Source of the DNA: an uncultured Flaviramulus sp.
Lineage (GTDB): Bacteria; Bacteroidota; Bacteroidia; Flavobacteriales; Flavobacteriaceae
Direction of reading: 5' to 3'
Assembly: GCA_947501105.1 (NCBI GenBank)
Contig: CANMUP010000001.1
Span: forward strand, 372,001 to 436,000
DNA: 64,000 bases
Shown: positions 54,683-63,451 of the stretch, one piece after another
Numbering within the stretch: position 1 is the first letter of the stretch
How the letters are laid out: each line of letters begins with the position of its first letter
Translations under genes and position numbers: made by a program
Notes under the pieces: generated by a model
The model's database searches: none
What the model was told of the DNA's origin: nothing
The model's input: only the letters and a program-made list of their open reading frames with translations

Positions 54683-55672
54683 CTAAACTAAATTATGTTC
54701 TATTAAATATTCCCCTATTTGCACAGCATTAGTTGCTGCTCCTTTGCGCAAGTTATCTGCAACTATCCACATATTTAATGTATTAGGCTGTGTCTCGTCT
54801 CGCCTAAGCCTTCCAACAAAAACATCATCTTTATCGTGAGCGTAAATTGGCATAGGATAGGTGTTTGTATCAGTATTATCTTGAACTACGATACCTGAAG
54901 TTTCATGAAGTAGCCTTCTAACATCTGATAAATTGAAATCGTTTTCAAATTCAACATTTACAGATTCTGAGTGCCCCCCAGCAGTTGGAATTCTAACAGC
55001 AGTAGCTGTTACAGAAAAGGTTCTGTCGTTAAATATTTTTTGTGGCTCACGAGCCAATTTCATTTCTTCTTTGGTATAACCGTTGTCTTCAAAAACATCA
55101 CAATGTGGTAGTGCATTTCTGCCAATTGGATATGGATAAGCCATTTCTCCATCAATTCCTGCTATTTCATTTTCTAATTGTTTTACAGCTTTTACACCTG
55201 TACCAGAAACGGATTGGTAAGTTGAAACAACAACACGTTTCATTTTGTATTTTTCATGAAGCGGCGCTAATGCCATAACCATTTGTATGGTAGAGCAATT
55301 TGGGTTAGCAATAATTTTATCGTCTTTAGTCAACTCGTTTGCATTAATTTCTGGAACAACTAATTTTTTAGAAGGATCCATTCTCCATGCAGAAGAATTA
55401 TCAATAACTGTAGTACCAGCTTCGGCAAATTTTGGCGCCCATTCTAATGAAGTGCCACCACCGGCAGAAAAAATAGCAATCTCTGGTTTTGCTGCAACTG
55501 CATCAGCTAGACCAATAACAGTATGTTCTTTATCTTTAAAGGTTAGTCTTTTACCAACAGAACGCTCTGAGGCAACTAATAATAATTCAGTAATAGGAAA
55601 ATTTCGCTCTGCTAATACTTTTAACATCACTTCACCAACCATTCCTGTGGCTCCAACAACTGCTACTTTCAT
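54683..55672 (-). CDS. asd: aspartate-semialdehyde dehydrogenase
   Basis: Asd makes aspartate semialdehyde for lysine/DAP, threonine and methionine. The 329-residue protein shows the NADP site VAVVGATGMVGEVM (residues 3-16), the active-site Cys126 in IANPNCSTIQM, STYQSVSGTG, and the His in RIPTAGGHSESVN. Length and start are standard. Confidence 0.97.
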   Translation of the reverse strand: MKVAVVGATGMVGEVMLKVLAERNFPITELLLVASERSVGKRLTFKDKEHTVIGLADAVAAKPEIAIFSAGGGTSLEWAPKFAEAGTTVIDNSSAWRMDPSKKLVVPEINANELTKDDKIIANPNCSTIQMVMALAPLHEKYKMKRVVVSTYQSVSGTGVKAVKQLENEIAGIDGEMAYPYPIGRNALPHCDVFEDNGYTKEEMKLAREPQKIFNDRTFSVTATAVRIPTAGGHSESVNVEFENDFNLSDVRRLLHETSGIVVQDNTDTNTYPMPIYAHDKDDVFVGRLRRDETQPNTLNMWIVADNLRKGAATNAVQIGEYLIEHNLV

Positions 55673-55731
55673 TTTTATATATTTATAAAATTACTGCAAC
55701 AAAACTAAGTATTAATTATATTTTAGTGCAT

Positions 55732-55768
55732 AAAAAAAGCCTTCATTTTTAGAAAACAAAGGCTTTTT
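55732..55768 (-). terminator. terminator between mscL and asd
   Basis: AAAAAGCCTT and AAGGCTTTTT form a perfect 10-bp stem with A and T runs on either side. It can act in both directions; it lies just after mscL on the minus strand. Confidence 0.9.
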
Positions 55769-55806
55769 GACAACAAATAACAAAATGTTATTTATTTAAC
55801 AAACAG

Positions 55807-56214
55807 TTATTTTTTAAGCAAGTCTCTAATCTCTGCTAATAAATCTTCTTGAGATGGTCCAGCAGGAGCTGCAGGAGCTTCTTCAACTGGTTTTTTAGTT
55901 TTATTGTAAGCTTTTATGATTAGGAACATAACAAAACCAACAATAATTAGGTTTACAATAGTATTAACCCAAGAACCCCACATAATGGCGTTTTCAGCAG
56001 ATGTAACTGCTCCGGTAGCATCAACTACAGCTTCGTCTAAAACAACTTTCATTTGTGAAAAATCCATTCCTCCAGAGAAATGTCCAACTACTGGCATTAC
56101 AATATTATTTACAAAGCCATTTACAACTCCGCCTATGGCACCAGCCATAATTACAGCAACTGCAAACTCCACAACGTTACCCGTCATGATAAAATCTTTA
56201 AACTCTTTAAGCAT
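55807..56214 (-). CDS. mscL: large-conductance mechanosensitive channel
   Basis: MscL opens under membrane tension to release solutes during osmotic downshock. The 135-residue protein has the N-terminal helix MLKEFKDFIMTGNVVEFAVA, TM1 with AVIMAGAIGGVVNGFVNNIVMP, a periplasmic loop (35 residues), TM2 (IMWGSWVNTIVNLIIVGFVM) and a C-terminal helical bundle. Length is normal. Confidence 0.97.
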   Translation of the reverse strand: MLKEFKDFIMTGNVVEFAVAVIMAGAIGGVVNGFVNNIVMPVVGHFSGGMDFSQMKVVLDEAVVDATGAVTSAENAIMWGSWVNTIVNLIIVGFVMFLIIKAYNKTKKPVEEAPAAPAGPSQEDLLAEIRDLLKK

Positions 56215-56285
56215 AATTTTAAATTTTAGTTAGTAGGATACTAATTTAGTTAAAAAAATCAAAATGTTAACATTTGTTAAAATAA

Positions 56286-57392
56286 CTATTTTAAAAGTAT
56301 GCGTTTTACACGCTGTGAAATTGCAGTTATAAGCTCGTAAGAAATAGTGTTAGCAGTTTCAGCTAGGTTTTCAGCGGTATGATTTGCATCAAAAACAATA
56401 ACTTCGTCTCCTTCTTTGCAATCTATATCAGTTATGTTTATCATAATCATATCCATACAAACATTACCAATAATATAAGCCTTTTGTCCATTAACAGTTA
56501 CAAAGCCGTTACCATTACCATATTGTCTACCAATACCATCGGCATGCCCTACAGGAAGTGTTGCTGTTTTTAAAAAACCATTACTTTTAAAAGCTCGATT
56601 ATAGCCAACAGTTTCATTTTTTTCAATAAGGTGAATTTGTGAAATAATAGTTTTTAAAGTTGCAATAGGTTTTAAATACTGGTTTTCTTTTGCTGAATTA
56701 CCAAAACCATATAGGCCAATGCCACTGCGAACCATATCAAAATGTGCTTCAGGGTAATTTAATATTCCAGATGTGTTGCACATATGAAGTATCGGTTTGT
56801 AATCAATAGCTTTTATAAAGTCTTCAGAAATAGATTTGAAGCTTTCAATTTGATTTAAAGTGAATTCTTTTTCATTTAAATCCTCGCTAGCTGCTAAATG
56901 AGAAAAAACGGAAGCGACCTTTACAGCTTTTGTTGCTCTTAATTTTGATGAAATATAATCAACATCATTTTCCCAAAACCCAAGACGGTTTAAACCGGTA
57001 TTAAATTTAATATGAATGGGATAGTCGTTTTGTTTTTCCGCAGAAGCGATAGTAATGAATTCATTAAAAACTTTAGCATTGTATAAACTAGGTTCTAAAC
57101 AATTTGCAATTAAAGTTTTAAAATTTACTGCCTGAGGGTGCAAAACTAAAATGGGCTTTGTAATGCCTGCCCGCCTTAAAGCAACGCCTTCATTTATATA
57201 GGCTACTGCAAAGTAATCGGCGTTTAATTCTTGTAGATAAGTAGCAATTTCGCAAGCTTCACTACCATAGCCAAAAGCTTTAACAACGGCTAAAAATTTA
57301 GTATTGTTTTTAAGTTTAGATTTTAAATGCTCAAAATTATACTTAAGTGCTTTTAAATCAATTTCAAGTACAGTCTCTTGCGCTTTAGGCAT
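56286..57392 (-). CDS. alr: alanine racemase
   Basis: Alr makes D-alanine for peptidoglycan using PLP. The 368-residue protein carries the PLP lysine K38 in [32 protein letters not shown], the catalytic Tyr in TVGYNRAF and [12 protein letters not shown]. Its start overlaps the tdk stop by 8 bases, so the two are coupled. Confidence 0.97.
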   Translation of the reverse strand: MPKAQETVLEIDLKALKYNFEHLKSKLKNNTKFLAVVKAFGYGSEACEIATYLQELNADYFAVAYINEGVALRRAGITKPILVLHPQAVNFKTLIANCLEPSLYNAKVFNEFITIASAEKQNDYPIHIKFNTGLNRLGFWENDVDYISSKLRATKAVKVASVFSHLAASEDLNEKEFTLNQIESFKSISEDFIKAIDYKPILHMCNTSGILNYPEAHFDMVRSGIGLYGFGNSAKENQYLKPIATLKTIISQIHLIEKNETVGYNRAFKSNGFLKTATLPVGHADGIGRQYGNGNGFVTVNGQKAYIIGNVCMDMIMINITDIDCKEGDEVIVFDANHTAENLAETANTISYELITAISQRVKRILLK

Positions 57393-58032
57393 CTGAATTC
57401 TTTGGTTTAGAGATGATTTCTTCGGCGTCGTTAACCTTCATGCTTCTCACTTTATCACGCATCATTGCTTTATAATAAGCGGCTCTACTTAAAGGTTCGT
57501 ATTCGTCAACTTCACCTAAAAGCACCAAATTATCACTTTTAGATTTACGGTAACTATATTGTGCTAAATTTCCAGTTCTTGTACAAACCGCATGCACTTT
57601 GGTAACATATTCGGCAGTTGCCATTAAATTTGGCATTGGCCCAAAAGGATTTCCTTTAAAATCCATATCTAACCCAGCCACAATAACGCGTACACCTTTA
57701 TTGGCTAAATCGTTACAAACCCGTACAATTTCATCATCAAAAAACTGAGCTTCATCAATACCAACAACATCACAACCATCGGCCAAAATAGGGATATTTG
57801 CTGCTGCAGGCACAGGTGTTGAACGAATTTCGTTAGCATCGTGAGAGACTACCATATCTTCATCATAACGTACATCTATAGCAGGCTTAAAAATCTCAAC
57901 TTTTTGCCTTGCAAATTGAGCGCGTTTGAGTCTTCGGATGAGTTCTTCGGTTTTTCCAGAAAACATGGAGCCACAAATAACTTCAATCCATCCAAATTGT
58001 TCTTTATGATTTACTGTATTTTCAAGAAACAT
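57385..58032 (-). CDS. tdk: thymidine kinase, type II
   Basis: Tdk phosphorylates thymidine in the salvage pathway. The 215-residue protein has the P-loop GSMFSGKT (21-28), a Walker-B-like [14 protein letters not shown] with the catalytic Glu, and a lasso region with [14 protein letters not shown] and [13 protein letters not shown]. The family usually has two cysteine pairs for structural zinc; only one Cys remains here. It is divergent from the acidic protein gene at 58299 and coupled to alr. Confidence 0.95.
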   Translation of the reverse strand: MFLENTVNHKEQFGWIEVICGSMFSGKTEELIRRLKRAQFARQKVEIFKPAIDVRYDEDMVVSHDANEIRSTPVPAAANIPILADGCDVVGIDEAQFFDDEIVRVCNDLANKGVRVIVAGLDMDFKGNPFGPMPNLMATAEYVTKVHAVCTRTGNLAQYSYRKSKSDNLVLLGEVDEYEPLSRAAYYKAMMRDKVRSMKVNDAEEIISKPKNSDA

Positions 58033-58298
58033 TTCGTAATTTTAACATTGAACTTATTTCTACTTTTGTATTGAAGCGAAAATTAGTCATTTTGTAGCTA
58101 GTTAAAGGCTTTTTAAAGTTCCATAGCATAGCTACGAAATGTGAAAAAGACAAAAAATAGATGCAAAAGGGCAATTTTTAGCCAATAATAAAAGTTTAAA
58201 TAAGTACATTAAACAAAGGAATTTTTCGTTTGTATAAAGGTGGCGTAAATTTATTAAAAATCAAAAGCCTAAATAGCAATAATTTTAAATTATAAATA

Positions 58299-59036
58299 AT
58301 GAAGAAGAAGTTAGAGGCCGAACTCATTAGTATAGCACATAGAATTCTTAAATTAAAAGGAAAAGAAGATGTCATTAAAATGCATGCAGAAGCTGCTGAG
58401 CTACACGAAAAGCTATCGGTACTAAAATTTGCTCACGAAAATTTTGAGGATGATATTCCGTCTATTGGCAACGATTCTTCTTTTTTCGGCATGTTAGATA
58501 CCGCTTTTAATAATAAAGTAAGTGACAATATTGAGGTTGAAGACAAAGTATACATTAATCTTGATGATGTTGAAGAAGATGAAATTACTGAGCCCTTAAT
58601 GGAAACGATTAAAGATATGGTAGCTCAAATGCCACAAGAAACTTTGCAAGTCGATTCGGTTTTTGAAGAAGCCATTCCAAAACAAAAACACCGTAAAAAT
58701 GATTTAGAAACTATTACTTCTGGTTTTGAAGACATGCCAGTTTTTGAACCTGTTACTAAATCGCAAAACGGTAACGAAAAAAAAACGCTTAACGATAAAC
58801 TAAAAAAAGGTGAACTCAATATAGGGCTTAACGATAAAATAGCATTTATAAAGCATTTGTTTAACGGCAAAAGCGAAGATTACGACCGGGTATTATCGCA
58901 ATTAAATACATCGATGTCCTTTAGCGATGCCAAACGATTTATAGAAGATATTGTAAAACCAGATTATAACGATTGGGCAGATAAAGAAGAGTTTGAAGAG
59001 CGCTTTATACAAATAATAGAAAGCAAATTCCTTTAA
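58299..59036 (+). CDS. conserved acidic protein of Flavobacteriia, unknown
   Basis: The 245-residue cytoplasmic protein has an N-terminal helix pair (1-45; HAEAAELHEKLSVLKFAHEN), a long acidic disordered middle (50-165) and a folded C-terminal domain (about 170-245) with LNDKIAFIKHLFNGKSEDYD, RVLSQLNTSMSFSDAKRFIE and PDYNDWADKEEFEERFIQI. I know the C-terminal pattern from uncharacterised Bacteroidota proteins but not a function. It lies between tdk and rsmI, followed by the repeat at 59041. Confidence 0.78.
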   Translation: MKKKLEAELISIAHRILKLKGKEDVIKMHAEAAELHEKLSVLKFAHENFEDDIPSIGNDSSFFGMLDTAFNNKVSDNIEVEDKVYINLDDVEEDEITEPLMETIKDMVAQMPQETLQVDSVFEEAIPKQKHRKNDLETITSGFEDMPVFEPVTKSQNGNEKKTLNDKLKKGELNIGLNDKIAFIKHLFNGKSEDYDRVLSQLNTSMSFSDAKRFIEDIVKPDYNDWADKEEFEERFIQIIESKFL

Positions 59037-59040
59037 AATT

Positions 59041-59152
59041 AGGGTGTTCCCACGCAAAAAAGCGTGGTCGCGCTTTCGGTAGTCGCTTTTTTGTGTTGCA
59101 TAGGTGCAACAACACAAAAAGAGCTTCAACAATACCTCAATCGCTAACACAG
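59041..59152. repeat. structured intergenic repeat (relative of the one at 14219)
   Basis: The ends are GGGTGTTCCC (59042-59051) and CAATCGCTAACAC (59138-59150). GGTCGCGCTTTCGG (59066-59079) corresponds to GGTCGGGCTTTCCG of the first copy. Two hairpins are clear: CCACGC/GCGTGG (59050-59067), and TTTTTGTGTTGCA with TGCAACAACACAAAAA (59088-59120), with a 3-base bulge. Possible transcript end or processing site between the two genes. Confidence 0.6.
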
Positions 59153-59168
59153 TAGTACCGATTAATAC

Positions 59169-59840
59169 ATGAGTAAACTCTACATAGTACCAACACCCAT
59201 AGGAAATTTAAAAGATATTACTTTTCGAGCCGTTGAGGTTTTAAAAGAAGCCGATTTAATTCTAGCTGAAGACACGCGTACTTCAGGCAAACTGCTAAAA
59301 CACTTCGAAATATCTACTCATATGCAATCCCACCATATGCACAACGAGCATAAAACAGTGGAGGGCATAATTCAAAAAATAAAAAGCGGAACAACAGTAG
59401 CATTAATTAGTGATGCAGGAACACCAGCCATATCAGATCCAGGGTTTTTACTTACCCGCGCCTGTATAGAAAATAATATTGAAGTAGATTGTTTACCAGG
59501 AGCCACGGCATTTGTACCCGCTTTAGTAAACTCAGGACTGCCTAACGACAAGTTTGTATTCGAAGGTTTTTTGCCAGTAAAAAAGGGACGACAAACCAGA
59601 CTCTTATTATTAGCAGAAGAAACTAGAACTATGATTTTTTATGAAAGCCCACATAAATTAGTAAAAACCTTAGGGCATTTTTGCGAATACTTTGGTGAAG
59701 ACAGACAAGTATCCGTGTCAAGAGAACTAACTAAACTTTACGAAGAAACCATTCGGGGTACAGCAAAAGAAGTTTTAGAATATTATACCAATAAGCCACC
59801 AAAAGGCGAGATAGTTGTGGTAGTTGGAGGAAAGAAATAA
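59169..59840 (+). CDS. rsmI: 16S rRNA (cytidine1402-2'-O)-methyltransferase
   Basis: RsmI methylates C1402 of 16S rRNA in the decoding centre. The 223-residue protein opens with LYIVPTPIGNLKDITFRAVE, then LAEDTRTSGKLLKHF, ALISDAGTPAISDPGFLL, and LPGATAFVPALVNSGLP. Length is slightly short of the E. coli protein, as usual in Bacteroidota. Confidence 0.96.
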   Translation: MSKLYIVPTPIGNLKDITFRAVEVLKEADLILAEDTRTSGKLLKHFEISTHMQSHHMHNEHKTVEGIIQKIKSGTTVALISDAGTPAISDPGFLLTRACIENNIEVDCLPGATAFVPALVNSGLPNDKFVFEGFLPVKKGRQTRLLLLAEETRTMIFYESPHKLVKTLGHFCEYFGEDRQVSVSRELTKLYEETIRGTAKEVLEYYTNKPPKGEIVVVVGGKK

Positions 59841-59893
59841 ACACTAAAACATAATAAGAAAGAATATTAAAGCAATCAAAAATAAAATAGTCT

Positions 59894-61012
59894 ATGAAAT
59901 ATTTTAAAATATCATTTACCTTATTAAGTGCTTTTATGCTAATATTAGGTTGTAAACCTATAGAAGCAGAAAAAGAAGAAGTACAAAAAGCACCAAAAAA
60001 TGTCATACTTTTAATAGGAGATGGTATGGGAGTATCCCAAGTTTCAAGCAGTTTTTATTTTGGGAACAAAAACTCAAGTTTTGAGAGATTCAAGCAAATA
60101 GGTTTTATAAAAACATCTTCCCAAAGTGATTTGATTACCGATTCAGCTGCTGGAGCTACGGCTTTTTCAGCAGGGATAAAAACCTATAACGGAGCGATAG
60201 GGGTAGATCAAGACACACTATCAGTATCACTAATAACCGATAAGGCTTCAGAATCGCAGTTAACTACAGGAATAATAAGTACTTCGTCAATAACACATGC
60301 AACACCGGCTTCTTTTTTCGCCCATGTTAAAAGTAGAAACATGCAAGAGGAAATTGCTGCTCAGTTACCAGAGTCGACAATAGATTTCTTTGCTGGAGCT
60401 GGAAACGATTTCTTTTTTAAGCGAAAAGATAGTGCTGATTTAGGAACTGTTTTTTCAAAAAATAATTTTATTGTTGATACTGTTTCTTTGGAAAAACCTC
60501 AAAATTTTGATTTAAATAAAAAGTATGGATACTTGTTAGCACCAATACAAATGCCAAAAATGAGTGAAGGACGTGGCGACTTTTTAAGTCAGGCAACCCG
60601 TTTGGGTGTGGAATACTTATCTAAAAACGAGCATGGATTTTTTCTAATGGTTGAGGGGTCTCAAATAGATTGGGGAGGACATGCAAATGATTCTGATTAT
60701 ATTGTTGAAGAAGTAAAGGATTTTAGCAAAGCTATTGGCGAAGCTCTTGATTTTGCTGAGAAAGATGGAAACACACTGGTTGTTGTTACTGCAGATCATG
60801 AAACTGGAGGCTACACACTTGCTTCAGAGAATGGGAATTATAATAAAATTAAAGGAAGTTTTTCAACTGGAGGACATTCAGCAACTTTAATTCCAGTATT
60901 TGCATACGGACCAGGTTCTGAAAACTTCCAAGGGATTTATGAAAACAATCTTATTTATAATAAAATTATTCAACTAACTAATTGGGGAAGCAAGAAAACA
61001 GACGATTTGTAA
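59894..61012 (+). CDS. alkaline phosphatase lipoprotein
   Basis: The 372-residue protein has a lipoprotein signal (FMLILGC, Cys20), then metal-binding ILLIGDGMGVSQVS and the nucleophile Ser in ITDSAAGATAFSAG. Further ligands are the His and Glu residues in SSITHATPASFFAHVKSR, VEGSQIDWGGHAND and VTADHETGG, and GGHSATLIPVFAYGPG. It hydrolyses phosphate monoesters outside the cytoplasm. It lacks the large inserts of E. coli PhoA. The UDG-like gene follows after 3 bases. Confidence 0.94.
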   Translation: MKYFKISFTLLSAFMLILGCKPIEAEKEEVQKAPKNVILLIGDGMGVSQVSSSFYFGNKNSSFERFKQIGFIKTSSQSDLITDSAAGATAFSAGIKTYNGAIGVDQDTLSVSLITDKASESQLTTGIISTSSITHATPASFFAHVKSRNMQEEIAAQLPESTIDFFAGAGNDFFFKRKDSADLGTVFSKNNFIVDTVSLEKPQNFDLNKKYGYLLAPIQMPKMSEGRGDFLSQATRLGVEYLSKNEHGFFLMVEGSQIDWGGHANDSDYIVEEVKDFSKAIGEALDFAEKDGNTLVVVTADHETGGYTLASENGNYNKIKGSFSTGGHSATLIPVFAYGPGSENFQGIYENNLIYNKIIQLTNWGSKKTDDL

Positions 61013-61015
61013 TTA

Positions 61016-61585
61016 ATGGATGCCTTATTACGCAAAATAAAACAATGCACTATTTGTCAAAAGCATTTAGCATTAGGTCCACGACCCATAGTATCGGCAC
61101 ATCCAAACTCTAAAATTGTAATTATTGGTCAAGCACCAGGAACTAAAGTGCATAAAACAGGAGTTCCTTGGGACGATCCAAGTGGAAAGCAGTTACGAAA
61201 ATGGTTAGGTGTTACAGATGAGGTGTTTTATGATGAAACTAAAATAGCACTTATTCCTATGGGATTTTGTTATCCAGGAAAAGGAAAAACAGGCGATTTA
61301 CCACCACGTCCAGAATGTGCACCAGAGTGGCACAAACCACTATTTGATGAATTTAAAAATGTAGAGCTGGTTATTTTAATTGGGATGTATGCTCAAAAAT
61401 ATTATTTACAAAAAGAAGCAAAAAAAACATTAACAGAAACGGTAAAGAATTACAATCAGTATTTGCCTAAATATTTGCCTTTACCACATCCATCACCACG
61501 AAATAGATTTTGGTTAACTAAAAACCCTTGGTTTGATGTTGAGGTTTTGCCGGAGTTGAGGAAAAGAATCAAAGAAATGATGTAA
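61016..61585 (+). CDS. uracil-DNA glycosylase family protein
   Basis: The 189-residue protein fits the UDG superfamily: motif 1 VIIGQAPGTKVHKTGVPWDD (residues 35-54 approximately), GFCYPGKGKTGD, the second helix region and motif 2 LPLPHPSPRNRFWL. The N-terminal cysteine pair CTIC could be part of an iron-sulfur-like site as in other small UDGs, but the remaining two ligands are not clear. Substrate range (uracil or other damaged bases) is not resolved. Confidence 0.85.
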   Translation: MDALLRKIKQCTICQKHLALGPRPIVSAHPNSKIVIIGQAPGTKVHKTGVPWDDPSGKQLRKWLGVTDEVFYDETKIALIPMGFCYPGKGKTGDLPPRPECAPEWHKPLFDEFKNVELVILIGMYAQKYYLQKEAKKTLTETVKNYNQYLPKYLPLPHPSPRNRFWLTKNPWFDVEVLPELRKRIKEMM

Positions 61586-61605
61586 CTAAACATCATTATT
61601 TCTTT

Positions 61606-62457
61606 TCAAGAAATTGAATGTCGATAATCAATTGTGTTTTTAAAATTGGAATAATAAACCCCTTGATGGTTCATAAAAGTGTCGTCCTTTTTATTTAAAT
61701 CTAAGGTTTCGCCTTTAAAGTTTGTTGCTGGCAAACCCAGTTCTTGGTAAATACAAGCTGTGGCGGCAAAGTCCCAAACGCTGCCTCCTCCAAGGTCTTT
61801 TTTAGGAAGTTTTAAAAAACATGAGGGGCCATTTTCCAAAGCTAAAATGGCACACATTACTGCACCTGCTCCCGACATTTCTTTAATACCTTTTAATCCT
61901 AGATTAGCTTTATGAGTGTTAAGTATGTCTTGTATTTCAGTAGACTTAGGTGTATCTCTTAATTTTTTATCGGTTAGGTAAGTTAAATAGTCATTCGTGT
62001 TTTTAACTGTCCAAGACGTTCTATTTTTATATGCTCCGTTGCCTTTTATAGCATGGTATAGTATTTCGGTGCTAGGATCAAATACAACGCCAATTACAGG
62101 AGTGCCATCTCTGGCAATTAAAGCAATAGCAACAGAAAACCCAGGTTGTTTATTAATAAACGCTAGTGTACCGTCCATAGGATCAATACACCAAAAGAAA
62201 TCTTTTTCAAATCGGCTTCTATCATCTTTAGTTTCTTCAGACAATATCCCAATATCAAAGGTTTTACAGGTTGGCATTAAATACGATAAAATAACACGTT
62301 CGCATTCTCGATCTACTTTTGTTACTACTTGAGACGCATAGTTAGATCCTCCTTCTTTTTGTTCCACAACAATGTTATCATTCATATGTTTCTGAATGAT
62401 TTTTCCAGCTGAAAGTGCAGCTTCAATAGCTATATTTGCTAAATGTTGTAAATCCAT
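61606..62457 (-). CDS. 3'(2'),5'-bisphosphate nucleotidase / inositol monophosphatase family
   Basis: The 283-residue Mg2+-dependent phosphatase has the metal sites EETKDDR and the signature DPMDGTLAFINKQPGFSVAI, then a C-terminal VWDFAATACIYQELG with the last Asp ligand. CysQ-type activity on PAP or phosphoadenylate is likely but inositol phosphatase cannot be excluded. Its stop lies near the UDG gene; the APH gene is directly upstream with a 1-base gap. Confidence 0.88.
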   Translation of the reverse strand: MDLQHLANIAIEAALSAGKIIQKHMNDNIVVEQKEGGSNYASQVVTKVDRECERVILSYLMPTCKTFDIGILSEETKDDRSRFEKDFFWCIDPMDGTLAFINKQPGFSVAIALIARDGTPVIGVVFDPSTEILYHAIKGNGAYKNRTSWTVKNTNDYLTYLTDKKLRDTPKSTEIQDILNTHKANLGLKGIKEMSGAGAVMCAILALENGPSCFLKLPKKDLGGGSVWDFAATACIYQELGLPATNFKGETLDLNKKDDTFMNHQGVYYSNFKNTIDYRHSIS

Positions 62458-62458
62458 G

Positions 62459-63406
62459 CTATAGGTTTTTAATGACTTCAGCTGTTATACGTTCGCTATA
62501 ACTGTTAATTTTCCAATGGCTAGGGCTCCAGCCTTTTAAAAACCGATGAAAATCTGCCCAAGCCACATGATATAAAGACCGCCATTCTTTTTCAAGTGCT
62601 TCATTTTTTTCGCCGAGAGCATTTTGTAAATGTGTAAAGTAGGTGTCCAATAGTTTCGATTCTAAACGTTCACAATCACTTTCATTAAGGCAACTTCCAA
62701 TAAAATAGGCAACATCTTTCATGCCGCATCCACCACCTACATATTGAAAATCTACGCCAGCAACTTGTCCGTTTTCTGAAAAACAAAAGTTTGCCAATTT
62801 TGCATCGCCATGAACAAACGTTTTAAAGTTACAAGAATTCAGTTTTTTGTCAATAGCAGCAGCAGCGTTTTTTAATGTTTTATCTTCTAAAACTTCCAGT
62901 TCTTGTGGTCTAGTATCTAAATGCCAATAGGTGCCAACGTCCCAAAGTCCGTCGGGAACTTTTCCTAAATAACTAGCATGAAATTGTGCTAACCATTTTA
63001 AACATGTCTCTATGTCTTTCCATGCGACGTCTTGTTTTCGTAGCGGAAAACCTGCTTTATCTAAATCTTCAAGAACTATAAGTGTTTCATCATGCTTACT
63101 TTCAATTGCAAAACACTTGGGTAAACGTGCCATACTAAGTTTACTATAGTTGTTATACCAAGAGGTTTCTACTTTATATGACTTCAATTTTCTTTGATGC
63201 CCAATATCTGTATTCCAGCCTCTGGGATGATTATGGAGCATGGGTAATTGCACATGCTTAACAACAATACTTTCTATAGGAGCGTTTTCTAATGCAACTC
63301 GTATAATTTTACCATAACCACTCCATAATTCCTGAATGATTTCTTTTTCCTTTAAAGAAGAAGCACCAGTTTTTTGTAGAATGACAGATTTAAAATAATC
63401 GTTCAT
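62459..63406 (-). CDS. aminoglycoside-phosphotransferase-like kinase
   Basis: The 315-residue protein has the APH/ecdysteroid-kinase fold: [16 protein letters not shown] near the hinge, Brenner motif [15 protein letters not shown], and metal motif [21 protein letters not shown]. The substrate is unknown; it does not look like a classical aminoglycoside resistance enzyme. It is probably co-expressed with the phosphatase after it. Confidence 0.85.
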   Translation of the reverse strand: MNDYFKSVILQKTGASSLKEKEIIQELWSGYGKIIRVALENAPIESIVVKHVQLPMLHNHPRGWNTDIGHQRKLKSYKVETSWYNNYSKLSMARLPKCFAIESKHDETLIVLEDLDKAGFPLRKQDVAWKDIETCLKWLAQFHASYLGKVPDGLWDVGTYWHLDTRPQELEVLEDKTLKNAAAAIDKKLNSCNFKTFVHGDAKLANFCFSENGQVAGVDFQYVGGGCGMKDVAYFIGSCLNESDCERLESKLLDTYFTHLQNALGEKNEALEKEWRSLYHVAWADFHRFLKGWSPSHWKINSYSERITAEVIKNL

Positions 63407-63451
63407 AGGGTTTCAAAGGTAGGAAATTGTGGTTTTTATTTTTAATCTTAA

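Noticed and set aside
62459-63406. Aminoglycoside resistance kinase
   Set aside because: The Brenner motif is generic to the APH fold and the rest does not match known resistance enzymes.
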